In this document: one piece after another, positions 1 through 9,700 of the stretch
How the letters are laid out: the number at the start of each line of letters is the position of its first letter
How positions within the stretch are numbered: the stretch's first letter is position 1
From: Chloroflexota bacterium
Lineage (GTDB): Bacteria > Chloroflexota > Anaerolineae > 4572-78
DNA: 19,043 nt
Reading direction: 5' to 3'
NCBI GenBank assembly: GCA_024278725.1
Contig: JAJRSQ010000047.1
Span: 1 to 19,043, forward strand
Made by a program: the position numbers and the translations under genes
The notes under the pieces: model-generated
Databases searched by the model: none
Seen by the model: the letters and a program-made list of their open reading frames with translations, nothing else
What the model was told of the DNA's origin: nothing

Positions 1-1011
1 GCCGCCCTGCTGGAAGTGCTTGACCCGGAACAAAACAACGCCTTTTCCGACCACTATCTCGATTTACCCTACGATTTGTCGCGGGTGCTGTTCATCACCA
101 CCGCCAACCAAACCGATACCATCCCCCCTGCCCTGCTCGACCGGATGGAAATCATCGAATTTTCCGGCTATATTGATGAAGAGAAAATCGCCATTGCCAA
201 CCAATTTCTCATTCCGCGCCATTTTGAGGAACACGGCTTGAACGAGCAGGAACTCCGCTTCACCCGGGACGCGCTCCAGCAGATTATTCGGCTGTATACC
301 TATGAAGCCGGCGTGCGAAATTTCGACCGTGAAATCGGCAAGATTTGCCGCAAAGTGGTGCGCCGGTTGGCGCAAAACAAAAAACCGGCGCGCACCGTCA
401 CCGCGAAATCGGTGGAAAAATATCTGGGTCCGCCCCGTTTCCCCGATTCATTCTTGGAAAAAGAAGACGTGGTCGGGGTGGCAACCGGGTTGGCATGGAC
501 ACCCGCCGGGGGCGATATTCTGTCGGTGGAAGTGACCCTGTACGACGGCAAAGGCAACCTGCAACTCACCGGGCAACTCGGCGATGTGATGCAGGAATCG
601 GTGCAGGCGGCACTGTCGTACACCAAAACCAACGCCGCAAAGTACGGCATCGACACCGCCCGCTTTGAAAATACCGACATCCACCTCCACGTCCCGGAGG
701 GCGCCACCCCGAAAGATGGTCCCAGCGCAGGAGTGACCACTGCCACCGCCATCATTTCCGCTTTTTCCGGAAAGCCGGTCAACCGCAAAATTGCCATGAC
801 CGGCGAAATCACCCTGCGCGGCAAAGTATTGCCCATCGGCGGCTTGCGCGCCAAAGCGATGGCGGCGTATCGGGTGGGCATCACCGATGTCATCATCCCC
901 GCGCAGAACAAAAAAGATTTGGTGGAAATCCCGAACCGCATTCGCCGCCATCTGAACTTCATTCCGGTGGAAACGCTGGATGAAGTGCTGGAGCAAGTGT
1001 TGATTCAGTAG
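1..1011 (+). CDS. lon: ATP-dependent Lon protease, C-terminal part (5' end outside window)
   Basis: Lon is a cytosolic AAA+ serine protease that degrades misfolded and regulatory proteins. The frame is open from base 1, so the Walker A and B region and the N-terminal substrate domain lie upstream; 336 residues are visible. The first residues match the AAA+ segment after Walker B (LLEVLDPEQN), followed by a sensor-1-like ITTAN and a sensor-2-like GVRNFDREI near residue 105. The protease domain follows. Its catalytic serine is in PKDGPSAG (codon 724-726) and its lysine in GGLRAKAM (codon 853-855). They are 43 residues apart, the same spacing as Ser679 and Lys722 of E. coli Lon. The gene ends normally with TAG. 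An 81-base gap with short repeats separates it from asnS, so co-transcription is uncertain. Family assignment is secure. Confidence 0.97.
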   Translation, partial: AALLEVLDPEQNNAFSDHYLDLPYDLSRVLFITTANQTDTIPPALLDRMEIIEFSGYIDEEKIAIANQFLIPRHFEEHGLNEQELRFTRDALQQIIRLYTYEAGVRNFDREIGKICRKVVRRLAQNKKPARTVTAKSVEKYLGPPRFPDSFLEKEDVVGVATGLAWTPAGGDILSVEVTLYDGKGNLQLTGQLGDVMQESVQAALSYTKTNAAKYGIDTARFENTDIHLHVPEGATPKDGPSAGVTTATAIISAFSGKPVNRKIAMTGEITLRGKVLPIGGLRAKAMAAYRVGITDVIIPAQNKKDLVEIPNRIRRHLNFIPVETLDEVLEQVLIQ

Positions 1012-1016
1012 CGTTT

Positions 1017-1071
1017 AGCTTTCAGCTTTCAGCTTTCTGAAAACCGACAACTGACGACTGAAAACCAACAA
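1017..1071. repeat. Short intergenic repeats between lon and asnS
   Basis: Three perfect tandem copies of AGCTTTC occupy 1017-1037. A 14-base direct repeat CTGAAAACC(G/A)ACAA follows at 1037-1050 and 1058-1071 with one mismatch. TTTCAG (1027-1032) and CTGAAA (1037-1042) can also form a small hairpin with a 4-base loop. No convincing promoter is visible here. Function is unknown. Confidence 0.75.
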
Positions 1072-1092
1072 CCAAAAAACAAGGAGCATTCC

Positions 1093-2430
1093 ATGGCACA
1101 AATAATCCGCATCGAAAATATTGCCGACCACGTTGGCGAAACGGTCACGCTGCAAGGCTGGTTATACCGCAAAACCGGCAAAGGGAAACTGCAATTTCTG
1201 CAAATCCGCGACGGCAGCGGGCAAATTCAGGGCGTGGTTTTCAAACCGAACGTATCGCCGGAGGTATTTGAAGCCGGAAAACGGCTGACGCAGGAATCGT
1301 CCCTCATCGTCACCGGCACGGTCAAAGCTGAGCCGCGTGCCAAAGGCATCCCCGCCGGGTATGAATTGGATGTCTCGCATTTGGAAACCGTGCAAGTTGC
1401 GGAAGATTATCCCATCACGCCCAAAGAACACGGGGTGGATTTTTTGATGGAAAACCGCCACCTGTGGATTCGCTCGCGGAAACAGTGGGCGACGTTGCGC
1501 ATCCGCGCGCTCATCATGCGCGCCATCCGCGACTGGCTCGACGGGCAAGGGTATGTGGAAATGTCCACCCCCATTTTCACCCCGGCGGCGGGCGAAGGGA
1601 CAACCACGCTGTTTGAGGTGGATTATTTCGGCGAACCGGTCTATCTGGCGCAAACGGGACAGCTTTATAATGAAGCCAACATCTTCGCGTTTGGAAAAGT
1701 GTATGCCTTCGGTCCCACCTTCCGCGCGGAAAAAAGCAAAACCCGCCGCCACATGACCGAATTTTGGATGGTGGAGCCGGAAACCGCCTATCAGGATTTG
1801 GACGGATTGATGGACATGGAAGAGCGATTCATCAGCTATGTTGTCCAGCGGGTGCTGAAAGAACGCCGCCCCGAATTGGATTTGCTGGAACGGGACATCA
1901 GCAAATTGGAAAATGTTGTGCCCCCCTTCCCGCGCATATCATACGATGAAGCCGTTGAAAAGCTGGAGGAACTCCGCGCCAACACCGATGACCCCGAACA
2001 AAAAGCGTTGCTGGCGCTGGAATGGGGCGACGATTTCGGCTCGCCGCATGAAACGGCGCTGACCAAATTGTACGACCGTCCCATCTTTGTGTACGGCTAC
2101 CCGACGGCGGTCAAAGCGTTTTACATGGAACCGTGGCACGGTCGCCCGGAAGTGTGCAAAAGCGTGGATTTGCTCGCGCCGGAAGGGTACGGCGAAATCA
2201 CCGGCGGCAGCGAACGCATTTCCGACCCGGAATTGCTGTTGAAGCGCATCAAGCACGACAACCTGCCGGAAGACGCTTTTAAATGGTATTTGGATTTGCG
2301 AAAATACGGCAGTGTGCCGCACAGCGGCTTCGGGCTGGGCGTCGAGCGTACCGTCGCCTGGATTTGCGGCATTCATCACGTCCGAGAAACCAATCCCTTC
2401 CCGCGCACGCTGGGGCGGGTGTATCCGTAA
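1093..2430 (+). CDS. asnS: Asparaginyl-tRNA synthetase
   Basis: This cytosolic class II synthetase charges tRNA-Asn with asparagine using ATP. The protein is 445 residues. An N-terminal OB-fold anticodon-binding domain (about residues 5-105, including TLQGWLY and FLQIRDGSG) precedes the catalytic core. Motif 2 is GPTFRAE (207-213) continuing to RRHMTEFWMVEPE (218-230). Motif 3 is GFGLGVERTVAW (412-423) with its conserved arginine at 419. The segment LAQTGQLYNEA (185-195) and the ending PFPRTLGRVYP resemble bacterial AsnRS of the Thermus type rather than AspRS. The ATG at 1093 has an AAGGAG ribosome site at 1081-1086. The main alternative is a related AspRS. The motif 2 context and the C-terminal end favour AsnRS. 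Confidence 0.94.
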   Translation: MAQIIRIENIADHVGETVTLQGWLYRKTGKGKLQFLQIRDGSGQIQGVVFKPNVSPEVFEAGKRLTQESSLIVTGTVKAEPRAKGIPAGYELDVSHLETVQVAEDYPITPKEHGVDFLMENRHLWIRSRKQWATLRIRALIMRAIRDWLDGQGYVEMSTPIFTPAAGEGTTTLFEVDYFGEPVYLAQTGQLYNEANIFAFGKVYAFGPTFRAEKSKTRRHMTEFWMVEPETAYQDLDGLMDMEERFISYVVQRVLKERRPELDLLERDISKLENVVPPFPRISYDEAVEKLEELRANTDDPEQKALLALEWGDDFGSPHETALTKLYDRPIFVYGYPTAVKAFYMEPWHGRPEVCKSVDLLAPEGYGEITGGSERISDPELLLKRIKHDNLPEDAFKWYLDLRKYGSVPHSGFGLGVERTVAWICGIHHVRETNPFPRTLGRVYP

Positions 2431-2440
2431 GTTGGAATCC

Positions 2441-2501
2441 GGAGATTGGTAATCAGAGATTGGCGCTTCAACTTCAATGACCAATCTCCAATTAACCAAT
2501 C
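2441..2501. repeat. Imperfect inverted repeat between asnS and the mutase gene
   Basis: The left arm at 2441-2463 begins GGAGATTGG and ends GAGATTGG. It pairs with the right arm at 2481-2501, which begins CCAATCTC and ends CCAATC. Two mismatches and a one-base bulge interrupt the pairing, and the loop is 17 bases. Each arm is itself built from short GATTGG-like or CCAATC-like units. No T-run follows, so this is not a standard terminator. It could be an RNA structure in the leader of the downstream gene, or a small dispersed repeat. Confidence 0.6.
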
Positions 2502-2522
2502 AACCATCAAAAGAGGTCAACA

Positions 2523-4193
2523 ATGGCGATGACAGAAACAATCAAGCAAAAATTCAATGCATGGGCAGTCAATATTCTGGAAAGCACGCTGAAGCGTTTT
2601 CCGGAACGAAAAGAAACCTTCGCCACCGATTCCGGCATTCCGGTGACGCGATTGGCGCTCCCCCGCGCCGATGCGGAGGCGCACTATCTGCACGAACTCG
2701 GTTTCCCCGGCGAGTATCCGTTCACCCGTGGCGTGCAACCGACGATGTATCGCGGCAGATTTTGGACGATGCGGCAGTATGCCGGCTTCGGCACGGCGGA
2801 AGAAACCAACCACCGCTTCAAATATCTGCTGGAAGCGGGACAAACCGGCTTGAGTACCGCCTTCGATTTGCCCACCCAATTGGGTTATGACGCCGACGAC
2901 CCGCTCGCCGAAGGGGAAGTGGGCAAAGTCGGCGTTTCCATTTCGTCGCTGGAAGATATGGAAACCCTGCTGGACGGCATTCCACTGGATAAAGTTTCCA
3001 CCAGCATGACCATCAACGCGCCCGCATCCATTTTACTGGCGATGTATATCGCCGTGGGGAAAAAGCAGGGTGTACCCCCGCACAAACTGCGCGGCACGGT
3101 TCAGAACGATATTTTGAAAGAATATGTCGCGCGCGGCACATATATCTTCCCTCCTGCCCCATCCATGCGGCTCATCACCGACATCATCGGCTATTGCAAA
3201 GAGAACCTTCCCCGCTGGAACACCATTTCCATCAGCGGCTATCACATCCGCGAGGCGGGCAGCACCGCCGTGCAGGAGGTGGCGTTCACGCTGGCGAATG
3301 CCATCGCCTACGTGGAAGCGGCAATCAACGCCGGGCAATCGGTGGATGATTTTGCCAAACAACTGTCTTTTTTCTTCAACGCGCACAACAATTTTTTGGA
3401 AGAAGTTGCCAAATATCGCGCCGCACGCCGTTTATGGGCGAAAATCATGCGCGACCGTTTCGGGGCGAAAGATTCAAAAAGCTGGCGCTTGCGATTCCAC
3501 ACCCAAACCGGCGGCAGCACGCTCACCGTGCAGCAGCCGACCAACAACGTCGCCCGGGTGACCATTCAGGCGCTGGCGGCGGTGCTGGGCGGCACGCAAA
3601 GCCTGCACACCAACTCGCTCGATGAGGCGCTCGGCTTGCCCACCGAGGAGACCGCGCGCGTCGCCCTGCGCACCCAGCAAATCATCGCCTACGAAAGCGG
3701 CGTCGCCGATACAGTTGACCCGCTGGCGGGCAGCTACTACATCGAATATCTGACCGACGAAATCGAAAAACGCGCCGGAGAATACATCGCCAAAATTGAT
3801 GCGATGGGCGGCGCGCTGGCGGCAATTGAAAGCGGGTTCATGCAGCAGGAAATTCAATCGGCGGCATACCGCTTCCAGCAGGATGTTGACAGCAATACGC
3901 AGGTGGTGGTGGGCGTGAATCGGTTCAAAGTGGACGAGGAAATCAAACCGGAAATTTTGCGGGTGGACGAAACCATTCAGCAGATGCAGGCGGAAAAACT
4001 CGCCGCCCTGCGCGCCCGCCGGGACAACGCCGCCGTGAATGCCGCGCTCACCCGGCTCGCCGAGGCGGCACGCGGCACCGAAAATCTGATGCCGCACATC
4101 CTTTCGGCGGTGGAAGCGTATGCCACCACCGGCGAAATCAGCAACACCCTGCGCGACGTTTGGGGTGAATATCAACCGACCACATTAATTTAA
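2523..4193 (+). CDS. Methylmalonyl-CoA mutase, large (catalytic) subunit
   Basis: This subunit catalyses the adenosylcobalamin-dependent interconversion of methylmalonyl-CoA and succinyl-CoA in propionyl-CoA metabolism. The protein is 556 residues, the usual length for a stand-alone TIM-barrel large subunit, and has no C-terminal B12 domain. Tyr86 (in TMRQYAGFG), Arg204 (in YVARGTYIF) and His241 (in SGYHIREAG) align with Tyr89, Arg207 and His244 of the Propionibacterium enzyme, with identical spacing. Tyr plus Arg is the pair that binds the methylmalonyl carboxylate. HTQTGG and LGGTQSLHTNS are further family signatures. The ATG at 2523 follows an AAGAGG site; an in-frame ATG lies two codons later. 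The epimerase follows after 71 bases. No small subunit is adjacent; the only one in the window is at 12518. Confidence 0.93.
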   Translation: MAMTETIKQKFNAWAVNILESTLKRFPERKETFATDSGIPVTRLALPRADAEAHYLHELGFPGEYPFTRGVQPTMYRGRFWTMRQYAGFGTAEETNHRFKYLLEAGQTGLSTAFDLPTQLGYDADDPLAEGEVGKVGVSISSLEDMETLLDGIPLDKVSTSMTINAPASILLAMYIAVGKKQGVPPHKLRGTVQNDILKEYVARGTYIFPPAPSMRLITDIIGYCKENLPRWNTISISGYHIREAGSTAVQEVAFTLANAIAYVEAAINAGQSVDDFAKQLSFFFNAHNNFLEEVAKYRAARRLWAKIMRDRFGAKDSKSWRLRFHTQTGGSTLTVQQPTNNVARVTIQALAAVLGGTQSLHTNSLDEALGLPTEETARVALRTQQIIAYESGVADTVDPLAGSYYIEYLTDEIEKRAGEYIAKIDAMGGALAAIESGFMQQEIQSAAYRFQQDVDSNTQVVVGVNRFKVDEEIKPEILRVDETIQQMQAEKLAALRARRDNAAVNAALTRLAEAARGTENLMPHILSAVEAYATTGEISNTLRDVWGEYQPTTLI

Positions 4194-4225
4194 CGTAAAT
4201 TCTTTACGTGAACTTTACTAAAGTT
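4193..4225. promoter_or_regulatory. Two adjacent palindromes upstream of the epimerase gene
   Basis: ACGTAAA (4193-4199) and TTTACGT (4203-4209) form a perfect palindrome around TTC. One base further on, AACTTTA (4211-4217) and TAAAGTT (4219-4225) form a second perfect palindrome around a single C. Both lie in the 71-base gap between the mutase and epimerase genes. They could be paired operator half-sites or small AT-rich hairpins. I could not place a convincing -35/-10 pair here, so a regulatory role is inference. Confidence 0.4.
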
Positions 4226-4264
4226 TCCGCATTAAATACCGAGAATCGCTTAAGGGGGTTGTCT

Positions 4265-4672
4265 ATGCAACTTGACCATATTGCCATTGTGGTGGAAAAT
4301 ATCAATACAGCTTTGGAGGTCTACCATCACGCGCTTGGTTTACCGCTTGACCGGGTAGAAGACGTGCCCGCCGAATCGGTAAAAGTTGCCTTCCTGCCAT
4401 TGGGCGACGGCAGCGAAATTGAACTGTTGCAGCCCACCGCGCCCGATACCGGCGTGAGCAAATTTCTCGCCAAACGCGGCGAGGGGATTCATCACCTTTG
4501 CGTGGAAGTGGATGATATTGAACAGGCAATGGCGGATTTCGCCGCCAAAGGTCTGCGCATCATCGAAGATACGCCCCGCGTGGGCAGTCACGGGCAAAAA
4601 TATGTTTTTGTTCATCCCAAAAGTACGCATGGCGTACTAATTGAATTGTACGAAAAGCCGGCAGATGAGTGA
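4265..4672 (+). CDS. mce: Methylmalonyl-CoA epimerase
   Basis: This small metalloenzyme converts (S)- to (R)-methylmalonyl-CoA, supplying the isomer used by the mutase encoded just upstream. The protein is 135 residues, typical of the family, and is a vicinal-oxygen-chelate (glyoxalase-like) fold with two beta-alpha-beta-beta-beta modules. Likely metal ligands are His5 (LDHIAIVV), Glu53 (EIELLQP), His76 or His77 (GIHHLCV) and Glu127 (LIELYE). They match the positions of His12, Gln65, His91 and Glu141 in the Propionibacterium enzyme. I chose the ATG at 4265 because AAGGGGG at 4252-4258 is ideally placed; upstream in-frame codons give no family similarity. Its stop overlaps the start of the next gene by 8 bases, which suggests translational coupling to the kinase. 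Confidence 0.94.
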   Translation: MQLDHIAIVVENINTALEVYHHALGLPLDRVEDVPAESVKVAFLPLGDGSEIELLQPTAPDTGVSKFLAKRGEGIHHLCVEVDDIEQAMADFAAKGLRIIEDTPRVGSHGQKYVFVHPKSTHGVLIELYEKPADE

Positions 4673-6785
4673 GAAAAACACATCGTTTGAAGATAGAGAT
4701 ATAGACCAGATAGACCTTGCCTATCGCCAAGCAATGCAATACGGGCAGGATATGGTTGCGCTGTATAAACAAGAGCGCAAAAAACGCGAGGCATTGCAAC
4801 TCACCTACAAAAAGCTGGAAGCCGCCTTTGCCAGCATGAGCGATGGCGTGCTGGTGGTGGACAAGTCTCTGACCGTGCAAGAAGCCAACCCCGCCGCCGC
4901 CGACCTTTTCGAGCGCACCATCGAAAAATTGACCCATTGCGAATTGAGTGAATTTTTGATTGGGGATGATGTTCCCGAATTTTTAACTCGTCTGCACGCC
5001 CCGGAACGCCAAAACTTCACCCGTCAACTCCATCTTGAACACCCCGTGCCGCGCACCATCACCTTCCAATCTGCCCCCCTGCCCGACGAAGGTTGGGTAC
5101 TGGTGCTGCACGATGTGACGTGGGAAGAGCGCGTTAATACCATGCGCGAGGAATTTTTGCACCTTGCGGCGCATGAACTGCGCACCCCGCTCGCCAGCAT
5201 CATCGGTTTCACCTCTATGCTGGGGCAAATTGCGGGCAACTTGGACGACCAAACCAAATCCGTGCTCGATAGCGTTCTCCGCTCATCCGAAAAGCTGCGG
5301 CACACGGTCAACAATCTCATCGACGCTTCGGTGGATGATTTAAAAGAGATTGAAGTGGAAGCGGTGGACTTGTCCGAAGTGATTGCGGTATCGCTGACGA
5401 TGCTGACGCCTTCCATCAACGAAAAAAACATCCACATTGAGGTGAACTTGCCGGACGAGCCGATGCTGGTACTCGGCAACCGGAAACAACTGGTCACCGC
5501 CATCGGGCACGTGGTGGAAAACGGCATTCAATACAATAAACCCGGCGGCTCACTCACCGTCAACGGAAGCATCACCGATGACGCCTTCCGCCTCACCATC
5601 GCCGATACGGGCAAAGGTATCTCGAAAAAAGATATGAAATACATTTCCCAGCCTTTCTTCCAGGCGGAAGAACACACCACCCGCCACGCGGTGGGGATGG
5701 GGCTGGGGTTATCCATCGTCAATCGCATTGTCGCCCTGCACAACGGCGTGGTGTCCATTGCGTCCACTCTGGGGGAAGGGAGCATGGTCACGCTCGAATT
5801 CCCCCGTTTTTCCATTGATGACCTCCCCTCTGCCCGAAAAGAACTGCTGGAAATTCAAAACCGCCTCAAAATGGAGCAGCTGAAAGAGGAACACAGCCAG
5901 CGGCAGCAGACGGAAGCCATCATTGACCAACTGAAACAGCAATTGGAAATCACACAATCGCAAAATTTGGCATACGCGCGCGATTTAGCCCGGCTCTATC
6001 AGGAACAGAAGGAACGCTCGGAGATGGTGCAGGCGCAGCAGGCGCAAATCAGCCACACAGACCGTCTCATTTTGATGGGGCAGCTCGCCGCCAGCGTAGC
6101 GCACGATTTGAGCAACCTCATTTCGCCGATTTTGGGCTATTCGCAAATTATTCTGCGCCGCCGCGATTCCATTGACCCGACGATGGTCAATATCATTGAG
6201 CGCATTTTGAGCATTTCCCGCCGGGCAAATGTGCTGTTGCGGCAGATGGTCTCCCTTTCACGCGCCCAAACCGACAAGCCGGAATATTTCGACCTCAATA
6301 AACACATTGAGGAAATGCTGCACATTCTGGAAATCAAAATCAAACACGCCAATATTGACGTCACGCAAGCGCTCACATCGGAATCGACCACCATTTGCGG
6401 AAGTCCCATTCAAATTTCGCAGGTGATATTGAATTTGGTCATCAACGCCATTGACGCCATGCCCACCGGCGGCGTTCTGACGCTGAACACCCTCCGCGTT
6501 GAAGATGAAAACGGCGCCACCGTCCGGCTGCAAATTTCAGATACCGGACAGGGTATCGCCCCGGAAAATATCCCCCACATTTTTGATGCATTCTTCACCA
6601 CAAAATCGGGACGAGCCGGGAAATCAGGGACGGGATTGGGTTTATCCGTTTCCAAACAGATTATCGAAAACCATCACGGGCAGATTTTTGTGGATAGCGT
6701 GATTGGAAAAGGAACAACCTTCACTATATCGCTTCCGGCAGCCGAAGCGGAGGAAGAAACAGACGAGTATGTCTCAGGCGTATAA
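4665..6785 (+). CDS. Soluble PAS histidine kinase with two complete kinase cores
   Basis: A cytosolic two-component sensor of 706 residues with no membrane segment. In order: a coiled coil (about 20-57); a PAS domain (about 58-155, containing DGVLVVD and QEANPAAADLFE); a HisKA domain with His170 in AAHELRTP; and an ATPase domain with N-box Asn286, DTGKG at 314-318 and GMGLGLS at 344-350. A second coiled coil follows (about 390-460). Then comes a second HisKA with His480 in VAHDLSN and a second ATPase domain with Asn594, DTGQG at 626-630 and GTGLGLS at 655-661. The first core is of the common EnvZ/PhoR-like class. The second resembles the NtrB-like class. The ATG at 4665 overlaps the epimerase stop (ATGAGTGA), and the ribosome site is weak. 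The signal sensed is not evident. Confidence 0.9.
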   Translation: MSEKNTSFEDRDIDQIDLAYRQAMQYGQDMVALYKQERKKREALQLTYKKLEAAFASMSDGVLVVDKSLTVQEANPAAADLFERTIEKLTHCELSEFLIGDDVPEFLTRLHAPERQNFTRQLHLEHPVPRTITFQSAPLPDEGWVLVLHDVTWEERVNTMREEFLHLAAHELRTPLASIIGFTSMLGQIAGNLDDQTKSVLDSVLRSSEKLRHTVNNLIDASVDDLKEIEVEAVDLSEVIAVSLTMLTPSINEKNIHIEVNLPDEPMLVLGNRKQLVTAIGHVVENGIQYNKPGGSLTVNGSITDDAFRLTIADTGKGISKKDMKYISQPFFQAEEHTTRHAVGMGLGLSIVNRIVALHNGVVSIASTLGEGSMVTLEFPRFSIDDLPSARKELLEIQNRLKMEQLKEEHSQRQQTEAIIDQLKQQLEITQSQNLAYARDLARLYQEQKERSEMVQAQQAQISHTDRLILMGQLAASVAHDLSNLISPILGYSQIILRRRDSIDPTMVNIIERILSISRRANVLLRQMVSLSRAQTDKPEYFDLNKHIEEMLHILEIKIKHANIDVTQALTSESTTICGSPIQISQVILNLVINAIDAMPTGGVLTLNTLRVEDENGATVRLQISDTGQGIAPENIPHIFDAFFTTKSGRAGKSGTGLGLSVSKQIIENHHGQIFVDSVIGKGTTFTISLPAAEAEEETDEYVSGV

Positions 6786-9700
6786 ACCGGATGGTGCGAC
6801 AACCGAATACCGCGAATGGCAGTTGCTGAACGAAGCGACCCTCGCCCTGCGCCAGGCATCATCGGCGGAATATGTGCTCACCGTGCTGACCGAAAGCTTG
6901 AGTAAATTCGGCTTTTTTGTTATTGGCGGCGAATTATCCGCCCGGCAAACGCAAGTGCTGGTCACCCATGTTTCCTATCAGAATGAAAACACCCCCTTCG
7001 GCGCGATAACGCCCGCCCAAACCGGCGCCCTGCTCCACCACACCATTGATGTCCAAACCCTTTCCTTTTTTGAGGCGCTGGTCGCTCGCGGGGACGTAGT
7101 TTTCACCGAATTATCGCCCGCCGAATTTGAGGCTTTTTTCGCCCCGCTACTCACCGACCACACCACAAAAGGCGTGCGCCATTGCATCATCGCCCCCATC
7201 CGCGTGAACAAAAAAAACACGCACATGCTGGTCATCACCGCGGCAGACCTCTCCGCCGACATCGTGCCGACCATCGCCGCTTTTTCAAATCTCGGTTCCG
7301 CCATTCTGGAAAATTTGCGGCTTCTGCGGCAGGAAAAAGAGCAGCGTCAAATCTCTCAAACCCTGCAAAACGTCAGCAACATTGTCAACAGCACGTTGGA
7401 ACTGGATACGGTTCTGAACTTGATTTTGGAGCAGTTGGAAACGGTTGTGCCGTATGACAGCGCCGCCATCATGCTGGAACGCACCAACGTGCTGAAGCTC
7501 GAAGCGGGGCGCGGTTTCGGGGCAGACCAAGCCATCTTCCAAGTGGAAGTCCCCATTGATACCAACGTTCTGTACAACGAAATGAAACGCACGCACCGCC
7601 CCATCGTCATCGGCGACGTGCATAAAGACCCGCGGTACATGCTGTGGGAAGGAACATCGCCCATCCATTCATGGATTGGCACGCCCATCATCTGGCAGGA
7701 CAAAATCATCGGGCAGATTTCAGTGGACAATTTCGCCATTGACGCTTTCACGCCGGAACAGGGCGAATTGGCATATGTTTTCGCGCAGCATGTCGCCGCC
7801 GCCATCAACAACGCCCGCCTTTTCCGCCGGGCGCGACGCACCGCCGAAGAGTTGCGCGCCCTGCTCAACAGCGCCCGTGATGTCGCCTCCACGCTGGAAA
7901 CCGAAAAAGTGATGAGCGCCATCGCCGCGCGGGTGAACGACCTGATGCACGCTCAGTTCACCGCCATTTATCTCATCGCCCGCGACATGCAAACCCTGCG
8001 CACCGTCATTCAGCGGGATGAAACCGACAATCCCGTCGTTGCCGCTTCGGCGAAAAATGGCGCGGAACTTGCCGTCAACAGCAAGGAAGGGGTCATCATC
8101 AACCGCCCCACCCATGAAAAGCAACCCCTGAGCGGCGCGATGATTGCCGTCCCCTTCATCATCATGGATCGCGTCATCGGCGCGATGGTCACCTTCCGCA
8201 CGGGGGATGCCCCATTCCACCCGGCAGACCTCGATTTGCTGAACCGCTTCGCCCTGCAAACGGGAATTGCCATTGAAAATAGCCGGTTATACGAACAGGT
8301 TGAGCGGCGGCTGAAACGACAGGCGTTGCTCAACCGTTTATCCCGGCGGTTGAGCAGCAAGTTGAGCTTGAGCGCGCTGGCGCAGGACATCATGCAAACG
8401 GCGCAAACCATCGCCGAAGCCGACGCGGCGGCGCTGGTCATCTTAAATCCCGCCGATGAAAATATGTTTCTGCAATACACCCATAATTTTCCACAGGCGG
8501 ATGGCGTAACGGAACTGACACAAACGCCGGCGTTGGTGGAAAAAGTGATGACCGAGCAAAAGGTGGTGGTTTCAAATAACCTCGCCGGAGAAGCGTTCCA
8601 CTCGCCGCCGTGGTTCGATACATCCATCACCGGCATCATTGCCGTGCCGCTCACCAGTGGCGGCGACCCGTTGGGAGTGTTGGGGCTAATCACCCACACC
8701 CAGCCAATTCAATCGGCAATTGAAATTTTAAACACGGTGGAAGCCATCGGCAGGCAGGCGGGGGTTGCCGTTGAAAACGCCATGCTCTTCCAGCAAGTCA
8801 ATAACTACGCCCAAAATCTGGCGGAACAGGTGGAAGAGCGCACGGCGGAAATTCGCGCCCAGAAAGAACAGACCGACGCGATTTTAGCCGCCGCCGGCGA
8901 TGCCATCATCATCACCGATGCGGAAGGCATCATAGAATACGTCAACCCGGCATTCACCACCCTAACCGGCTATTATCCGGAAGAAGTCATCGGCGAAAAT
9001 CCGTCCATCCTGCAATCCGGACAAACATCGCCGCACATTTATACCGATATGTGGCACACCGTTTTGGCGGGCAAAACATGGCGCGGGGAGATGAAAAATC
9101 AGTGCAAAGACGGGCGCGTTTATGACGCCGATTTGACGATTGCGCCCATTTTTAACCGGCAGGGCAAAGTGAGCAAACTGGTCGGCATTCAGCGCGATAT
9201 TTCAAAACTGCGCGAATTAGACCGCATGAAAACCGAGTTTCTGGGAACTGCCGCGCATGAGTTGCGCAGTCCGCTCACCACCGTGCGCGGCTATGCGGAA
9301 CTTCTGATGCTCCGCACCGACTTTTCTGCGGATGAAGTCCGCAAATTTGTGGGGTACATCCATGAGCAGGCGGTTCATCTCGCCAATCTGGTCTCCGATT
9401 TGCTGGATGTCTCAAAAATTGAAGCGGGCGCTGCCTTCCCCATCACCCCCGTCAAAATGAACCCGCGCGATATTTTTGTGAAACAAGTGCGGGAGTGGCA
9501 ATCCCGCACCAACAAACACAACATCATTTTACATGAACCGGACGAATGGGTTGAATTGAGCGTGGACGAAGCCCGCCTGACGCAAACGCTCAACAACCTT
9601 CTGTCGAATGCCATCAAATATTCGCCGGGCGGGGGCGAAATTTCCGTGACCGTGACCCGCACGCCGGTCAATCTGCACGTTGCCGTGAAAGATAACGGCA

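Noticed and set aside
4208..4264. Longer N-terminus for the epimerase
   Set aside because: It would run through the twin palindromes and the AAGGGGG ribosome site; family similarity starts at the ATG at 4265.
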